The translations under genes and the position numbers were made by a program. A stretch of DNA of 64,000 nt. Source: Longicatena caecimuris. Its GTDB lineage: Bacteria > Bacillota_I > Bacilli_A > Erysipelotrichales > Erysipelotrichaceae. The notes beneath the pieces are model-generated. The model was not told where the DNA came from and made no database searches. It saw only the letters and a list, made by a program, of their open reading frames with translations. This document shows positions 34,490 through 43,058 of the stretch, piece after piece (position 1 is the first letter of the stretch; every line of letters starts with the position of its first letter). The stretch lies in contig NZ_SMBP01000001.1 of NCBI RefSeq assembly GCF_004341945.1, positions 210,001 through 274,000 of the forward strand, given 5' to 3'.

Positions 34490-34780
34490 CTAATTTAGTA
34501 AGGAGTCAAACAAAGACGAAAGCACTTCCACTCCACCATGCAACGTATCAACGACAAAAGCACTGCCATACTTCGCCATGCGACTTGCTTTATTATCTTC
34601 CTTATCTTGTAAATGTACCTTCGTATTTTTAGGAGTAATCCTTTTATGCTGTGCTATGGTATCCTCAAAAGCTTCAACCTCTGCCTCGATGGAAGGAACT
34701 TTTTCATCCTGTTTTTGGACATAGCCTCCTAAGCCTACTAGTATGAGAATCAATATTGCATCCGCTAAAAACCGCTTCAT
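34490..34780 (-). CDS. Small membrane-anchored protein downstream of spoIIP
   Basis: A 96-residue protein with an N-terminal basic residue pair and one membrane helix (about residues 5-22, LADAILILILVGLGGYV), then a mostly helical soluble tail. No domain is recognised. It starts one base after the spoIIP stop codon, so translation is coupled to spoIIP. A role in sporulation (engulfment or septum remodelling) is suggested by this position only. Confidence 0.7.
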   Translation of the reverse strand: MKRFLADAILILILVGLGGYVQKQDEKVPSIEAEVEAFEDTIAQHKRITPKNTKVHLQDKEDNKASRMAKYGSAFVVDTLHGGVEVLSSLFDSLLN

Positions 34781-34781
34781 G

Positions 34782-35696
34782 TTACCATCCCTTCTTCATT
34801 AGCTCATCAATACCCTGTGCAACAATACCTAAAGTGTTTTTTACTTCTTCAAATGTATTATAATCACTTCCACATTCCATTAACACGATACCTTTATGGA
34901 CATATTGATTATAGTAAGCCTCTTGTCTGATCATGACATGCTTCATAATACCATTTTTCCGCTTGTTGACCATGTCGGTTAGTGTCGTTGATATTTTGGT
35001 AGCGCTCTTTACATTCGAAGAACTGCCAGCTACGACCATCATTGCCTTTGCATACGTCTTATTGCCAATCTTGATATAGCTATACGCTCTTGGAACACTA
35101 TCACGATGTAGATCAATGCATAAATCAAAACCACCATAATTCACCAATGCATCATTAAGATATTTATTGGATACGGTATATAGATCATTATAGGTTAACC
35201 CATGCGTATTACAATATGCATTAAAATCATTTGTTTCCAAAACAACCTTATATCCCTTTTTTTCTAAATGTCCTGCTAGGATCACAGCTGCATCCATGAC
35301 TGTTTTACCACCTTGATACTTTTCATCCTGATGGGTATTGTAGATGTATATTTTCTTACCATTTGAAGGGACATTTTGTTTTTTATCCGTAGATGCATCC
35401 GAACTATTTTCCTTTTTTTCCTGTTTATTGTCACCAGGTACGATCATAGGATCCTCAAGTGTTGTTTCGACTTTAATTTCATCTTTGGGCAATGTCAAAT
35501 TCTCGTTATAACTCCAAACATTGAGCTGTTTTTTTAACGAAATATCTTGTGCAACCACCTGTTGATGATAGATCAGATTATGCATGAAATCCTGCGAGTT
35601 TTCAAAACAATTTAACAAGCCATCATAAAACGGTGTCACATAAAGAAAGAGAACTAGCATTGCCAGTTTGACTATGATCTTGGCTGTATTTTTCAT
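34782..35696 (-). CDS. spoIIP: Stage II sporulation protein P
   Basis: Membrane-anchored amidase/endopeptidase that thins septal peptidoglycan and drives engulfment together with SpoIID and SpoIIM. The 304-residue protein has an N-terminal helix (about 5-22), a variable charged linker (about 70-112), and the amidase domain with IYIYNTHQDEKY (H122, E125) and DLCIDLHRDS (H197), the zinc-site residues. ATG at 35696 follows GGGAGTG. A weak sigma-E-like sequence (CATAAAGT) lies upstream but its -35 is poor. It follows gpr by 84 bases, as in Bacillus. Confidence 0.9.
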   Translation of the reverse strand: MKNTAKIIVKLAMLVLFLYVTPFYDGLLNCFENSQDFMHNLIYHQQVVAQDISLKKQLNVWSYNENLTLPKDEIKVETTLEDPMIVPGDNKQEKKENSSDASTDKKQNVPSNGKKIYIYNTHQDEKYQGGKTVMDAAVILAGHLEKKGYKVVLETNDFNAYCNTHGLTYNDLYTVSNKYLNDALVNYGGFDLCIDLHRDSVPRAYSYIKIGNKTYAKAMMVVAGSSSNVKSATKISTTLTDMVNKRKNGIMKHVMIRQEAYYNQYVHKGIVLMECGSDYNTFEEVKNTLGIVAQGIDELMKKGW

Positions 35697-35780
35697 AAAA
35701 AGCACTCCCTTCTCTATACTTTATGAGAAGAAAGTGCGTATCATGTTGGGAAACCATCTTCTAATTTCGACAGTATTTGC

Positions 35781-36656
35781 TTATAGCTTTAAAAAATCGG
35801 GGTGAAGAAAACGATTTAAACTTTGTGATACAATATAGATCAAATGTTTTAATTCATCATCCATTGATTTTGGGGTGACGACAAGATCTAAATGTTTATT
35901 GCCATAAACACTTTCCAAAATTGCTTCTCGATTAATTTCCGCTTGATCAAGAGCTTCGTTTAAGATTGCCCCGATACTTGTAACGGTGGCAACTCCAATA
36001 GCAATCACTGGCACATGTAAGGAATCTTCATTCAATGCCATGCGATGATTGCCAACACCACTTCCCGGTTGGATCCCGGTATTGTTAATTTGAATGACGC
36101 GATTGATACGGTTTAAGTTCCGCGTAGCTAACGCATCGATTGCGATCACCAAATCTGGTTTGTATAAAGCTGTCACACTTTGAACGATCGATAATGACTC
36201 CAATCCGGTCTGCCCCATGACTCCTGGCTGCAGCACTGCTACATTACGCGTTCCTTTCAACATTCGCGACGATTGTTGTGCATAAAGATGTGCTGTCACC
36301 AGAATTTCATTCGCTACTCCAGGGCCTAAAGCATCACTGGTAATAAAACGATTTCCTAAACCAACAACGAGTATCTTCTTCATCTTGATGTTCATATTGG
36401 CACTCATATGTTGTAAGTTTTCCAAAATAGCATCCACCATTTGCTCTCTTATATCGTGATCATACAAATCCTTACATTCAATGGAAACATAATCACCTTT
36501 CGCTTTTCCTAATTCATTTTCATCCAGCAATACTTTGATATAATTGCTTTTGATATTGGCATTTTGTTTTTCAATATGTTCATACGTTTTCGATCGGATA
36601 TCGGCGCTCAATATCTCATCGGCAAAATCGCTACGTATCTGATAACTTTTGCCCAT
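35781..36656 (-). CDS. gpr: Germination protease
   Basis: Degrades small acid-soluble proteins when spores germinate; made as a zymogen in the forespore. The 291 residues show YQIRSDFADE near the N-terminus, the VGLGNRFITSDALGP block, PGVMGQTGLES and DALATRNLNRINRVIQI, all typical. Only about eight residues precede IRSD, so the propeptide is shorter than in Bacillus. ATG at 36656 was chosen because AGGTG precedes it and the two earlier in-frame ATGs fall within or beside the predicted sigma-G promoter. rpsT is divergent. Confidence 0.93.
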   Translation of the reverse strand: MGKSYQIRSDFADEILSADIRSKTYEHIEKQNANIKSNYIKVLLDENELGKAKGDYVSIECKDLYDHDIREQMVDAILENLQHMSANMNIKMKKILVVGLGNRFITSDALGPGVANEILVTAHLYAQQSSRMLKGTRNVAVLQPGVMGQTGLESLSIVQSVTALYKPDLVIAIDALATRNLNRINRVIQINNTGIQPGSGVGNHRMALNEDSLHVPVIAIGVATVTSIGAILNEALDQAEINREAILESVYGNKHLDLVVTPKSMDDELKHLIYIVSQSLNRFLHPDFLKL

Positions 36657-36673
36657 ATTCATCACCTCTACCA

Positions 36674-36703
36674 TAGTATGGAAATTTTTATCGTCCTTAT
36701 TGC
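36674..36703 (-). promoter_or_regulatory. Sigma-G-type promoter of gpr
   Basis: On the minus strand GCAATA (36703-36698) is followed after 17 bases by CATACTA (36680-36674). The -10 matches the forespore consensus exactly and the -35 shares AATA with TGAATA. In Bacillus gpr is transcribed in the forespore by sigma-F/sigma-G. Its -35 region overlaps the -35 box of the divergent rpsT promoter. Confidence 0.65.
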
Positions 36704-36728
36704 TTTTTTAAATTCTTTTTGTTATAAT
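36700..36728 (+). promoter_or_regulatory. Sigma-A promoter of rpsT
   Basis: TTGCTT (36700-36705), a 17-base spacer and a perfect TATAAT (36723-36728), giving a leader of about 25 bases that contains the ribosome site AGGAGGTG. Confidence 0.75.
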
Positions 36729-36759
36729 TTACTGGCAATTAGAATTTAGGAGGTGCAAT

Positions 36760-37026
36760 ATGCCACAGATCCAGTCTCAGAAAAAACGTGTAAAAACTAA
36801 TAACAAGAGAAACCTGGCTGTTAACGCTCAGAAATCAGCTCTGAAAACAGCTATCAAAAACGTTCTGTCTGCTGTTGAAGCAAACGACAAGGAAGCTGCA
36901 GTTGCTGCCCTGAACACAGCAAACTCTAAGTTAGATAAAGCAGTTGCCAAGGGAATCCAGCACAGAAACTATGCCGTTAGACAGAAATCACGTTTAGCTA
37001 AAGCAGTTAACTCCATTGCTGCATAA
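36760..37026 (+). CDS. rpsT: 30S ribosomal protein S20
   Basis: Helical 88-residue protein that binds 16S rRNA in the small subunit body. The sequence begins MPQIQSQKKRVKTNNKRN and is rich in Ala and Lys, with HRNYAVRQKSRLAKAVN near the end, as in the family. AGGAGGTG precedes the start. It is a monocistronic gene with its own promoter and terminator, divergent from gpr; rpsT next to gpr and spoIIP is also the Bacillus arrangement. Confidence 0.97.
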   Translation: MPQIQSQKKRVKTNNKRNLAVNAQKSALKTAIKNVLSAVEANDKEAAVAALNTANSKLDKAVAKGIQHRNYAVRQKSRLAKAVNSIAA

Positions 37027-37028
37027 TG

Positions 37029-37052
37029 TCGATCGTAAGATCGATTTTTTTT
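37029..37052 (+). terminator. Intrinsic terminator of rpsT
   Basis: TCGATC (37029-37034) and GATCGA (37039-37044) with loop GTAA, followed by eight T. It starts two bases after the stop codon. Confidence 0.85.
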
Positions 37053-37175
37053 ATTCTCGAAAAAGAGTTGTACTTTTGCTATCCAGTTTAGTAAAATAGA
37101 ACTAATGAGGTATGATAAAATCTCATTTAAGAGGAAAGCAATCAGTGAACTCACATCTTCATCTTTTATAAATGA

Positions 37176-37212
37176 TATCAACCGTTATCAACCGCGGTGA
37201 GAAAGGTTGATA
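37176..37212. repeat. Direct and inverted copies of TATCAACC upstream of a lipoprotein gene
   Basis: TATCAACCG at 37176-37184 and 37186-37194, and the inverted GGTTGATA at 37205-37212. The group sits about 70-105 bases before the lipoprotein start. It could be an operator for an unknown regulator. In the 254-base gap (37027-37280) I see nothing else firm; a short frame ATG...TGA at 37221-37274 has no good ribosome site. Confidence 0.45.
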
Positions 37213-37280
37213 GAAAGGAAATGTATATTGTAAGTATGACTGCTTTGATGCGTTATGTACAATATATCAAGTGAACGTAT

Positions 37281-38378
37281 ATGAAAAAATTAGGCGTCCT
37301 ATTGTTGTGTGCGGGTTTATTGCTAAGTGGGTGTTCATCAGCTGTTAAAGAGCCAATAGCTGCAACAGCTGAAACCATGAAGATGTATCAATGTGGCAGA
37401 GATCATCTGGATAAGAAAATACAACCTTCTTATGATGCTGTCTTACAAGGATATAAAAATTTAGATAAAGAAATTATCTTAAAAAATGTTACGATTTCTG
37501 ACGTGAATGATATTCATGCAGCTATTAAGATGGATCATCCTGAACTTTATTATCTTGAAGACAGTTTTGATTATGTAACAGATAAAAACGAATATGAAAG
37601 CAAAGCTACGTATTTATTCTTAAAACCAAGTTATCGTATGATCAAAAGTGAAATCGAAAGTCGTGATAAAGAAATCAAGCAAGTAACAGAAAAAATAATC
37701 AATACTGCAAAAAAGAAAAAAAGCGATTATGAAAAAGTAAAATATGTATATGATTATTTAATCGATCATACCTCCTATGATGAAAAAGCCAAAGAGAATC
37801 AAAATATATTAAGCACCTTTCTTGAACATAAAACGGTTTGTGCCGGTTATGCAAAAGGTATGCAATATTTATTGAATCAGATAGGTGTTCCCTGCACGTA
37901 TATCACCGGTTTTACACGACCGGACAAAGGAGATGTATCTCATGCGTGGAACATGGTAAAAATGGATGGCAATTACTATTATATGGATGTTACCAATGGA
38001 GATATGTTAAATAATACAAAAGAATCACGATATATGTATTTTGCTATGACCAAGAAACAGATTCTTGCGGAAAATCGACCATTCACAGATGATTATATGG
38101 AAGACACACCTTCCCGCAAAGATTCTTACTTCATGAAAGAAGGAGCTTATTTCACTTCTTGTGATAAGCAGCAGATGACAAAGCTTATCCAAAAAAGTGC
38201 AAACAAAGGATATCGTTTGGTTTTCCAATGTTCCAGCAAAGCATTAGGTGAACAACTCGATCAGATGCTGACAGCGAATAACTTTATTTTTAATATGACT
38301 GGATATGATTATTATGCTTATTATCGTTACGAAGATACCAACACTTATATTTATGTACCAGATCATCAAAAGCTTTAA
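37281..38378 (+). CDS. Lipoprotein with transglutaminase-like domain
   Basis: A 365-residue exported lipoprotein. The signal ends with lipobox LSGC (C18). The core carries a transglutaminase/cysteine-protease-like triad C186 (KTVCAGYAKGM), H220 (VSHAWNMV) and D235 (YYMDVTNGD). Such proteins act on peptides or cell-wall material outside the membrane; the substrate is unknown. The ribosome site is weak (AAGTGA). A repeat group upstream suggests regulation. It is a single gene, followed by a terminator shared with the convergent rseP operon. Confidence 0.88.
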   Translation: MKKLGVLLLCAGLLLSGCSSAVKEPIAATAETMKMYQCGRDHLDKKIQPSYDAVLQGYKNLDKEIILKNVTISDVNDIHAAIKMDHPELYYLEDSFDYVTDKNEYESKATYLFLKPSYRMIKSEIESRDKEIKQVTEKIINTAKKKKSDYEKVKYVYDYLIDHTSYDEKAKENQNILSTFLEHKTVCAGYAKGMQYLLNQIGVPCTYITGFTRPDKGDVSHAWNMVKMDGNYYYMDVTNGDMLNNTKESRYMYFAMTKKQILAENRPFTDDYMEDTPSRKDSYFMKEGAYFTSCDKQQMTKLIQKSANKGYRLVFQCSSKALGEQLDQMLTANNFIFNMTGYDYYAYYRYEDTNTYIYVPDHQKL

Positions 38379-38413
38379 TCCTTCTATTACACATTCATGA
38401 TAACACGCATATG

Positions 38414-38473
38414 AAAAAGGTCCCTACACGCACCGTTTGATGAAACATTGGTGGTTGAAGAGGACCTTTTTTT
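38414..38473. terminator. Bidirectional terminator between the lipoprotein gene and rseP
   Basis: AAAAAGGTCC (38414-38423) and GGACCTTTTT (38462-38471) form a perfect 10-base outer stem. The 38-base loop can fold further (CACC/GGTG and GTTT/AAAC). T runs flank it on both strands, so it can stop both convergent operons. Confidence 0.75.
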
Positions 38474-38512
38474 ATGTGATTAGAGAACAACGCACAATAC
38501 TAGCAATAGAAA

Positions 38513-39583
38513 TCAAAATAAGCGAACTATATCATTCCAGGTTGCTAGCACCATGATACCTACGATCATTAATAAACCAGCCATCATGATAACCGACTGC
38601 ATACGCTCACTCAATTTTTTCCCTATCAGTGTCTCGATCAGAATGATGAATATACGTCCACCATCTAAAATGGGAATCGGAATCAAATTGACAATACCTA
38701 CATTTACTGATAATAAAGCAATTAAGGCTAAGGTTGATAATAAACCATCCTGTGTTGTCTGTGCCGTAATCTGGAAGATTCCGACCGGACCACTCAGATT
38801 ATTTAAACCGACGCCACGAACAAGTTTTCCCAAGGAATCCATAATACTGGTAACAGAGCTAACCATCCGCTGCGTTCCATATGGAATAGCTTCCCAGAAA
38901 GAAATTTCTTTAGCGGCACTTTGCGGATAGCCAATACCTAAAATATATAAGTTTTCATCTTTATGAAAGGCGGCTGTTCCTTGTAGGGTTACCTGCTTTC
39001 CATCCCGTAGGACGGTATAGGTAATTTCTCCTGGATAATATTGCAAAAACTCCATGATTTCACGTGTAGAATCAGGTGTTAATGTTTCCTTTTTACTTTT
39101 GTTTTCTAAACGGATGATTTCATCCCCTACGTGAAAACCGGCTTTCTGTGCAGGTGAATTTTCTACAACACTTGCCACGATTGGCTTTGGCGGTACACTT
39201 ACACTACCCTGATATGCAGTGATACCGATAAAGATCAGCCATGCCAACAATACATTCATAAAGGCTCCGGCAGCCATCACGATGACCTGTTTCCAAGGCT
39301 TAATTCCATTTAAGGTTCGCTCAAAAGGAATATCTAATTCATCTTTTTCATCACTTTCTTCATCTTCTCCAGCCATGGCCACAAACCCACCGATAGGCAA
39401 AGCACGAATAGACCAAGCAGTTTCTCCTTTCTGCTTCTGCCACAGCAAAGGACCCATACCAATCGAAAATTCTTTACAATATACACCAAACTTCTTAGCC
39501 GCTAGCAAATGTCCAAACTCATGAACAATGACAATTGCGCCTAGAATTAATACAAACCACAATAAATTTACAATACCACTCAT
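38513..39583 (-). CDS. rseP: Site-2 zinc metalloprotease RseP/RasP
   Basis: Intramembrane protease of 356 residues that cleaves anti-sigma factors and leftover signal peptides. The zinc motif HEFGH is at residues 21-25, the third ligand in NLIPIPILDGG near the C-terminus, with a PDZ domain between (about 130-210). ATG at 39583 overlaps the dxr stop by four bases and has AGGGG upstream. Last gene of the uppS-cdsA-dxr-rseP operon, the same order as in Bacillus. Confidence 0.94.
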   Translation of the reverse strand: MSGIVNLLWFVLILGAIVIVHEFGHLLAAKKFGVYCKEFSIGMGPLLWQKQKGETAWSIRALPIGGFVAMAGEDEESDEKDELDIPFERTLNGIKPWKQVIVMAAGAFMNVLLAWLIFIGITAYQGSVSVPPKPIVASVVENSPAQKAGFHVGDEIIRLENKSKKETLTPDSTREIMEFLQYYPGEITYTVLRDGKQVTLQGTAAFHKDENLYILGIGYPQSAAKEISFWEAIPYGTQRMVSSVTSIMDSLGKLVRGVGLNNLSGPVGIFQITAQTTQDGLLSTLALIALLSVNVGIVNLIPIPILDGGRIFIILIETLIGKKLSERMQSVIMMAGLLMIVGIMVLATWNDIVRLF

Positions 39584-40740
39584 TCCATAGCCCCTTTCCA
39601 CATATCTTTTACAAACCGTCTGGCGGCTGCATCACTTTCTATAATATCTTGCAATGTTGGTTCAGCAATAAAACGTACACCTTCCACTGCCTTAATTACG
39701 GATGTTTCAATATCCAAAAAGGCAATTTTCTTATTTAAGAAAAGACGAACGGCCTCTTCATCTGCAGCATTCATAATAGCACCGAGATTTCCACCTTTTT
39801 TGCCTACTTCAAATGCCAATTTTAATAAAGGATATCGTTCCATGCTTGCCGGTTCAAAATGCAAGGTAGCAAATTTGCCAAAATCGAATGGTTCATCATT
39901 ATACATCTTCAAACGTTGCGGATAAGAAAGGGCATATTGAATTGGCAGACGCATATCCGCTGTTCCTATTTGCGCAATAATAGCATGATCCTGAAACTGA
40001 ACCATTGAATGAATGGCACTTTCGCGATGAATGAGTACATCGATTTTTTCATAAGGGATATCAAACAAATAATGTGCTTCTATCACTTCAAAGCCTTTAT
40101 TCATCATGGTAGCAGAATCAATCGTGATTCTTCCACCCATATTCCAGTTTGGATGATGCAAAGCTGCTTCTACACTGACGTCTTGCAACTGCTCACGCGT
40201 CAGATCACGGAAACTGCCTCCACTAGCAGTGATGATTAACTTATCAATACTATCATGTGTATTGCCTTGTAAACATTGGAAAATGGCAGAATGTTCTGAG
40301 TCAATCGGATATAGAGGAACCTGATGTTTCGCTAATGCCGCTTTCACTAGCGGTCCTCCTGCTACCAAGCTTTCTTTATTCGCCAATGCGATAACCTTAT
40401 GATTTGCGATTGCTGTTAAAGCCGGCAACAATCCACGAAAACCAACAACAGCATCCACAAAAATATCATATTCTGCTAAACCGGCTAACGCTTGCAGACC
40501 TTCATCGCCGCTGTACCATTGTTTATCTGGATATTCTAGTCGTAAGACTTCTTTTACTTGTTCATCTGCTACACAAACATGTTGAATCGATGGTATCTTC
40601 GCTAACAGCATTTTTAATTTTTCGATATTTTTACCGACGCTTACCGCCACAATGGAAAATTCATCCTTGTGATGCAATACGACATCTATCGTTTGGGAAC
40701 CAATGGAACCACTTGCTCCTAATAAAACAATTCTCTTCAT
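39580..40740 (-). CDS. dxr: 1-deoxy-D-xylulose-5-phosphate reductoisomerase
   Basis: Second enzyme of the MEP isoprenoid pathway, NADPH dependent. The Rossmann motif GASGSIG is at residues 8-14; ALANKESLVAGG, PIDSEHSAIFQCL and ASGGSFRD mark the active site and metal site. Length 386. It overlaps cdsA by four bases and rseP by four. With uppS in the same operon, it couples isoprenoid supply to undecaprenyl synthesis. Confidence 0.97.
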   Translation of the reverse strand: MKRIVLLGASGSIGSQTIDVVLHHKDEFSIVAVSVGKNIEKLKMLLAKIPSIQHVCVADEQVKEVLRLEYPDKQWYSGDEGLQALAGLAEYDIFVDAVVGFRGLLPALTAIANHKVIALANKESLVAGGPLVKAALAKHQVPLYPIDSEHSAIFQCLQGNTHDSIDKLIITASGGSFRDLTREQLQDVSVEAALHHPNWNMGGRITIDSATMMNKGFEVIEAHYLFDIPYEKIDVLIHRESAIHSMVQFQDHAIIAQIGTADMRLPIQYALSYPQRLKMYNDEPFDFGKFATLHFEPASMERYPLLKLAFEVGKKGGNLGAIMNAADEEAVRLFLNKKIAFLDIETSVIKAVEGVRFIAEPTLQDIIESDAAARRFVKDMWKGAME

Positions 40741-41516
40741 AATGTTAACACCACCAGTATTAAGTCAAAACAAATAAAATTAAAAACCAAGGAATCTACT
40801 CTATCTAATACACCGCCATGCCCTGGTAACAAATCAGAAAAATCCTTAATCCCAAAATTACGCTTGATCGCGCTAAAAGCTAAATCACCGATTTGTCCGG
40901 TAATCGTCAATATCAAACTCGCTGCTAAGATTTGTGGCAAAGTCATCGTATCAATTAAAAAGTATGCGAGGGCAAAAGATAAGGCAGCCCCCAATAACCA
41001 TCCCCCAAAGGCACCTTCCCAAGTCTTTTTAGGAGAGATACGAGGGTTCATTTTATGCTTCCCTAAAAATCTACCACAGAAATATGCACCGGTATCACAG
41101 CCATAAGTGGCGACAATGATATACCAGACATATAACGGGTTGCGATCGTATATATGCAAAAAACCTCTAGCAATTATAAAGAAAAAAGTTATATAGGCGA
41201 TACATAAAAATCCATCTTTCGCATGAAAGCGTTCAGTAAAAACAGGAAGGGATAAAAAGCAAAGGACAAAGATTCCTAACAAAGGAAATAATAAGGCATC
41301 TTTTTTGATAAACGTTAATGCAAATACACAGGCGATTGCCAAAGGTTTTATCAGCAAGGGCCATGTTTCGTCCTTCTGCTCACGTAGTGCCATCAATTCC
41401 AAACCACCCGCAATAATGATAAATGATAATAAGGCATATAATAATACACCACCAAACACCAAAGGAGGAATGACACAAGCGATGATAAGAAAAGCTGTTA
41501 TGATTCGCGTTTTCAT
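40737..41516 (-). CDS. cdsA: Phosphatidate cytidylyltransferase
   Basis: Makes CDP-diacylglycerol for phospholipid synthesis. The polytopic 259-residue protein ends with the family signature GQIGDLAFSAIKR...KDFSDLLPGHGGVLDRVDS, which holds the catalytic Asp residues. ATG at 41516 lies nine bases after GGAGG; the ATG two codons earlier is only three bases from it. It lies between uppS and dxr, as in Bacillus. Confidence 0.94.
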   Translation of the reverse strand: MKTRIITAFLIIACVIPPLVFGGVLLYALLSFIIIAGGLELMALREQKDETWPLLIKPLAIACVFALTFIKKDALLFPLLGIFVLCFLSLPVFTERFHAKDGFLCIAYITFFFIIARGFLHIYDRNPLYVWYIIVATYGCDTGAYFCGRFLGKHKMNPRISPKKTWEGAFGGWLLGAALSFALAYFLIDTMTLPQILAASLILTITGQIGDLAFSAIKRNFGIKDFSDLLPGHGGVLDRVDSLVFNFICFDLILVVLTL

Positions 41517-41518
41517 AC

Positions 41519-42223
41519 TCATAAACCTCCAAAGCGGCGATTGCGATGTGTATATTCATCAATCGCTTCTACTAGACAGTCACGGTCAAAATCCGGCCAC
41601 GCAACTGGTGTGAAAATCAATTCGGCATAAGCTAGTTGCCATAACAGAAAATTAGATATGCGAAGTTCCCCACTTGTACGAATCATTAGATCAAGTTCTG
41701 GCATACCTTCACTCATCATATAATGACCAAACGCTTCTTCATCAATTGCGGCATCAGCTATACCACGTACTACATCAGCCGCATAACGTTGTGCCGCCAA
41801 GGTGATTTCTCTTCTTCCGCCATAATTTACGGCAAGACATAAAATAAGTCCGGTATTATCTTTTGTTTGTTCCACTGCCGTAGTAATAACAGAACGTGTC
41901 TCATTAGGAAAACGCTCAATTTCACCTAAAAAGGTAACGCGAATATTGTTTTTCTTTAACTCTGCTAAATAGCGTTGAAAGAAAAGTTTAGGCAGTTTGC
42001 AAAGATATTCTACTTCACTCTCTGGACGTTTCCAATTTTCTGTAGAAAATGCATAGCAAGTTAATGCTTTTACCCCTAACTCATTACATGCTATCGCGAT
42101 TTTTCTTATATTCTCCGCCCCCTGCTTATGGCCAGCAGTTCGCGGTAACCCTCTTTTTTTCGCCCATCGGCCGTTTCCGTCCATGATGATGGCAATATGC
42201 TGCGGGATGATTCTTCCTTCCAT
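41519..42223 (-). CDS. uppS: Undecaprenyl diphosphate synthase
   Basis: cis-Prenyltransferase making the C55 lipid carrier of cell-wall synthesis. The catalytic IAIIMDGNGRWAKKRG gives D15; GELRISNFLLWQLAYAELIF and the final RDRRFGG-type end (HRNRRFGGL) follow. 234 residues. ATG at 42223 lies nine bases after AGGAGG; a TTG three codons earlier overlaps it. First gene of the uppS-cdsA-dxr-rseP operon. Confidence 0.96.
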   Translation of the reverse strand: MEGRIIPQHIAIIMDGNGRWAKKRGLPRTAGHKQGAENIRKIAIACNELGVKALTCYAFSTENWKRPESEVEYLCKLPKLFFQRYLAELKKNNIRVTFLGEIERFPNETRSVITTAVEQTKDNTGLILCLAVNYGGRREITLAAQRYAADVVRGIADAAIDEEAFGHYMMSEGMPELDLMIRTSGELRISNFLLWQLAYAELIFTPVAWPDFDRDCLVEAIDEYTHRNRRFGGL

Positions 42224-42267
42224 GTCCAGCAACCTCCTATAACTACATTGTATAATTTAACTCTGAT

Positions 42268-42276
42268 ATTATATCA
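42268..42276 (-). promoter_or_regulatory. Extended -10 promoter of the uppS operon
   Basis: TGATATAAT on the minus strand gives a perfect -10 (42273-42268) with a TGn extension, about 45 bases before uppS. The rest of the 273-base gap (42224-42496) holds the frr terminator and otherwise nothing I can assign. Confidence 0.6.
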
Positions 42277-42457
42277 TAAAAGATAGAAACATTGTATCTA
42301 TGCGCAGCATTTCATCTAAAAAAGTGTCGAAAACTGCATCTTTTCTTTCAATCTGCAAACAGTCATAAACGGATAATTTCGGATTATTTAATTGTCGCGT
42401 TTTCTTATTAAATCACTGAACTTCAAATAATCACAATGTTTGTTTACACTTATACAT

Positions 42458-42484
42458 GAAAAAAAGGAAAGCTATCCGCTCTCC
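42458..42484 (-). terminator. Intrinsic terminator of pyrH-frr
   Basis: On the minus strand GGAGAGC pairs with GCTTTCC (one G-U) around GGATA, followed by seven T. It starts 12 bases after the frr stop codon. Confidence 0.8.
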
Positions 42485-42496
42485 CCTTCGTTACAA

Positions 42497-43039
42497 TTAA
42501 ACCTTCATAATTTCTTTTTCTTTTTCACTGACTTCTTTTTCAATTTTCTTAGCAAATTCATCTGTTAATTTCTGTACTTTTTCCTGCATTCTCTTCGCAT
42601 CATCTTCTGTTAATTCTTTATCTTTTTTGATTGCATCATTTGCTTCACGACGCACATTACGAACAGCAATCTTTGCTTCTTCTCCCATCTTATCTGCTTC
42701 TTTTGATAGTTGTTTACGACGTTCTTCAGTCAATGCTGGCACATTCAAACGAATGACCTCACCATCACTTTGAGGCACCAATCCGGTGTCACTTGTCGCA
42801 ATTGCACGTTCAATATCTTTTAAAGTAGAACGATCATAAGGTTTGATCATTAATTGACGTCCTTCTACGACCTTAATACTAGCAACCTGATTGATAGGTG
42901 TTTCACTTCCATAATATTCAAAATGTACATGTTCTAACAAAGATGCGTTTGCTACTCCTGTGCGAATCGTTTTTAAATTTTCGTCAAGCTTCTCTACTGC
43001 TTTCTCCATTTTGTGTTTCGTTACATCTAACAGTTCCAT
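42497..43039 (-). CDS. frr: Ribosome recycling factor
   Basis: Splits post-termination ribosomes together with EF-G. The 180-residue tRNA-mimic protein has the family blocks ENLKTIRTGVANASLLE, YYGSETPINQVASI and LNVPALTEERRKQL. It starts 19 bases after pyrH, as in most bacteria, and a terminator follows. Confidence 0.97.
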   Translation of the reverse strand: MELLDVTKHKMEKAVEKLDENLKTIRTGVANASLLEHVHFEYYGSETPINQVASIKVVEGRQLMIKPYDRSTLKDIERAIATSDTGLVPQSDGEVIRLNVPALTEERRKQLSKEADKMGEEAKIAVRNVRREANDAIKKDKELTEDDAKRMQEKVQKLTDEFAKKIEKEVSEKEKEIMKV

Positions 43040-43058
43040 AGTTTCGTGTCCTTTCTTT

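Noticed and set aside
35697-35780. Sigma-E promoter for spoIIP
   Set aside because: CATAAAGT is a fair -10 match, but no acceptable -35 stands 14-15 bases upstream, so I did not list it as a feature.
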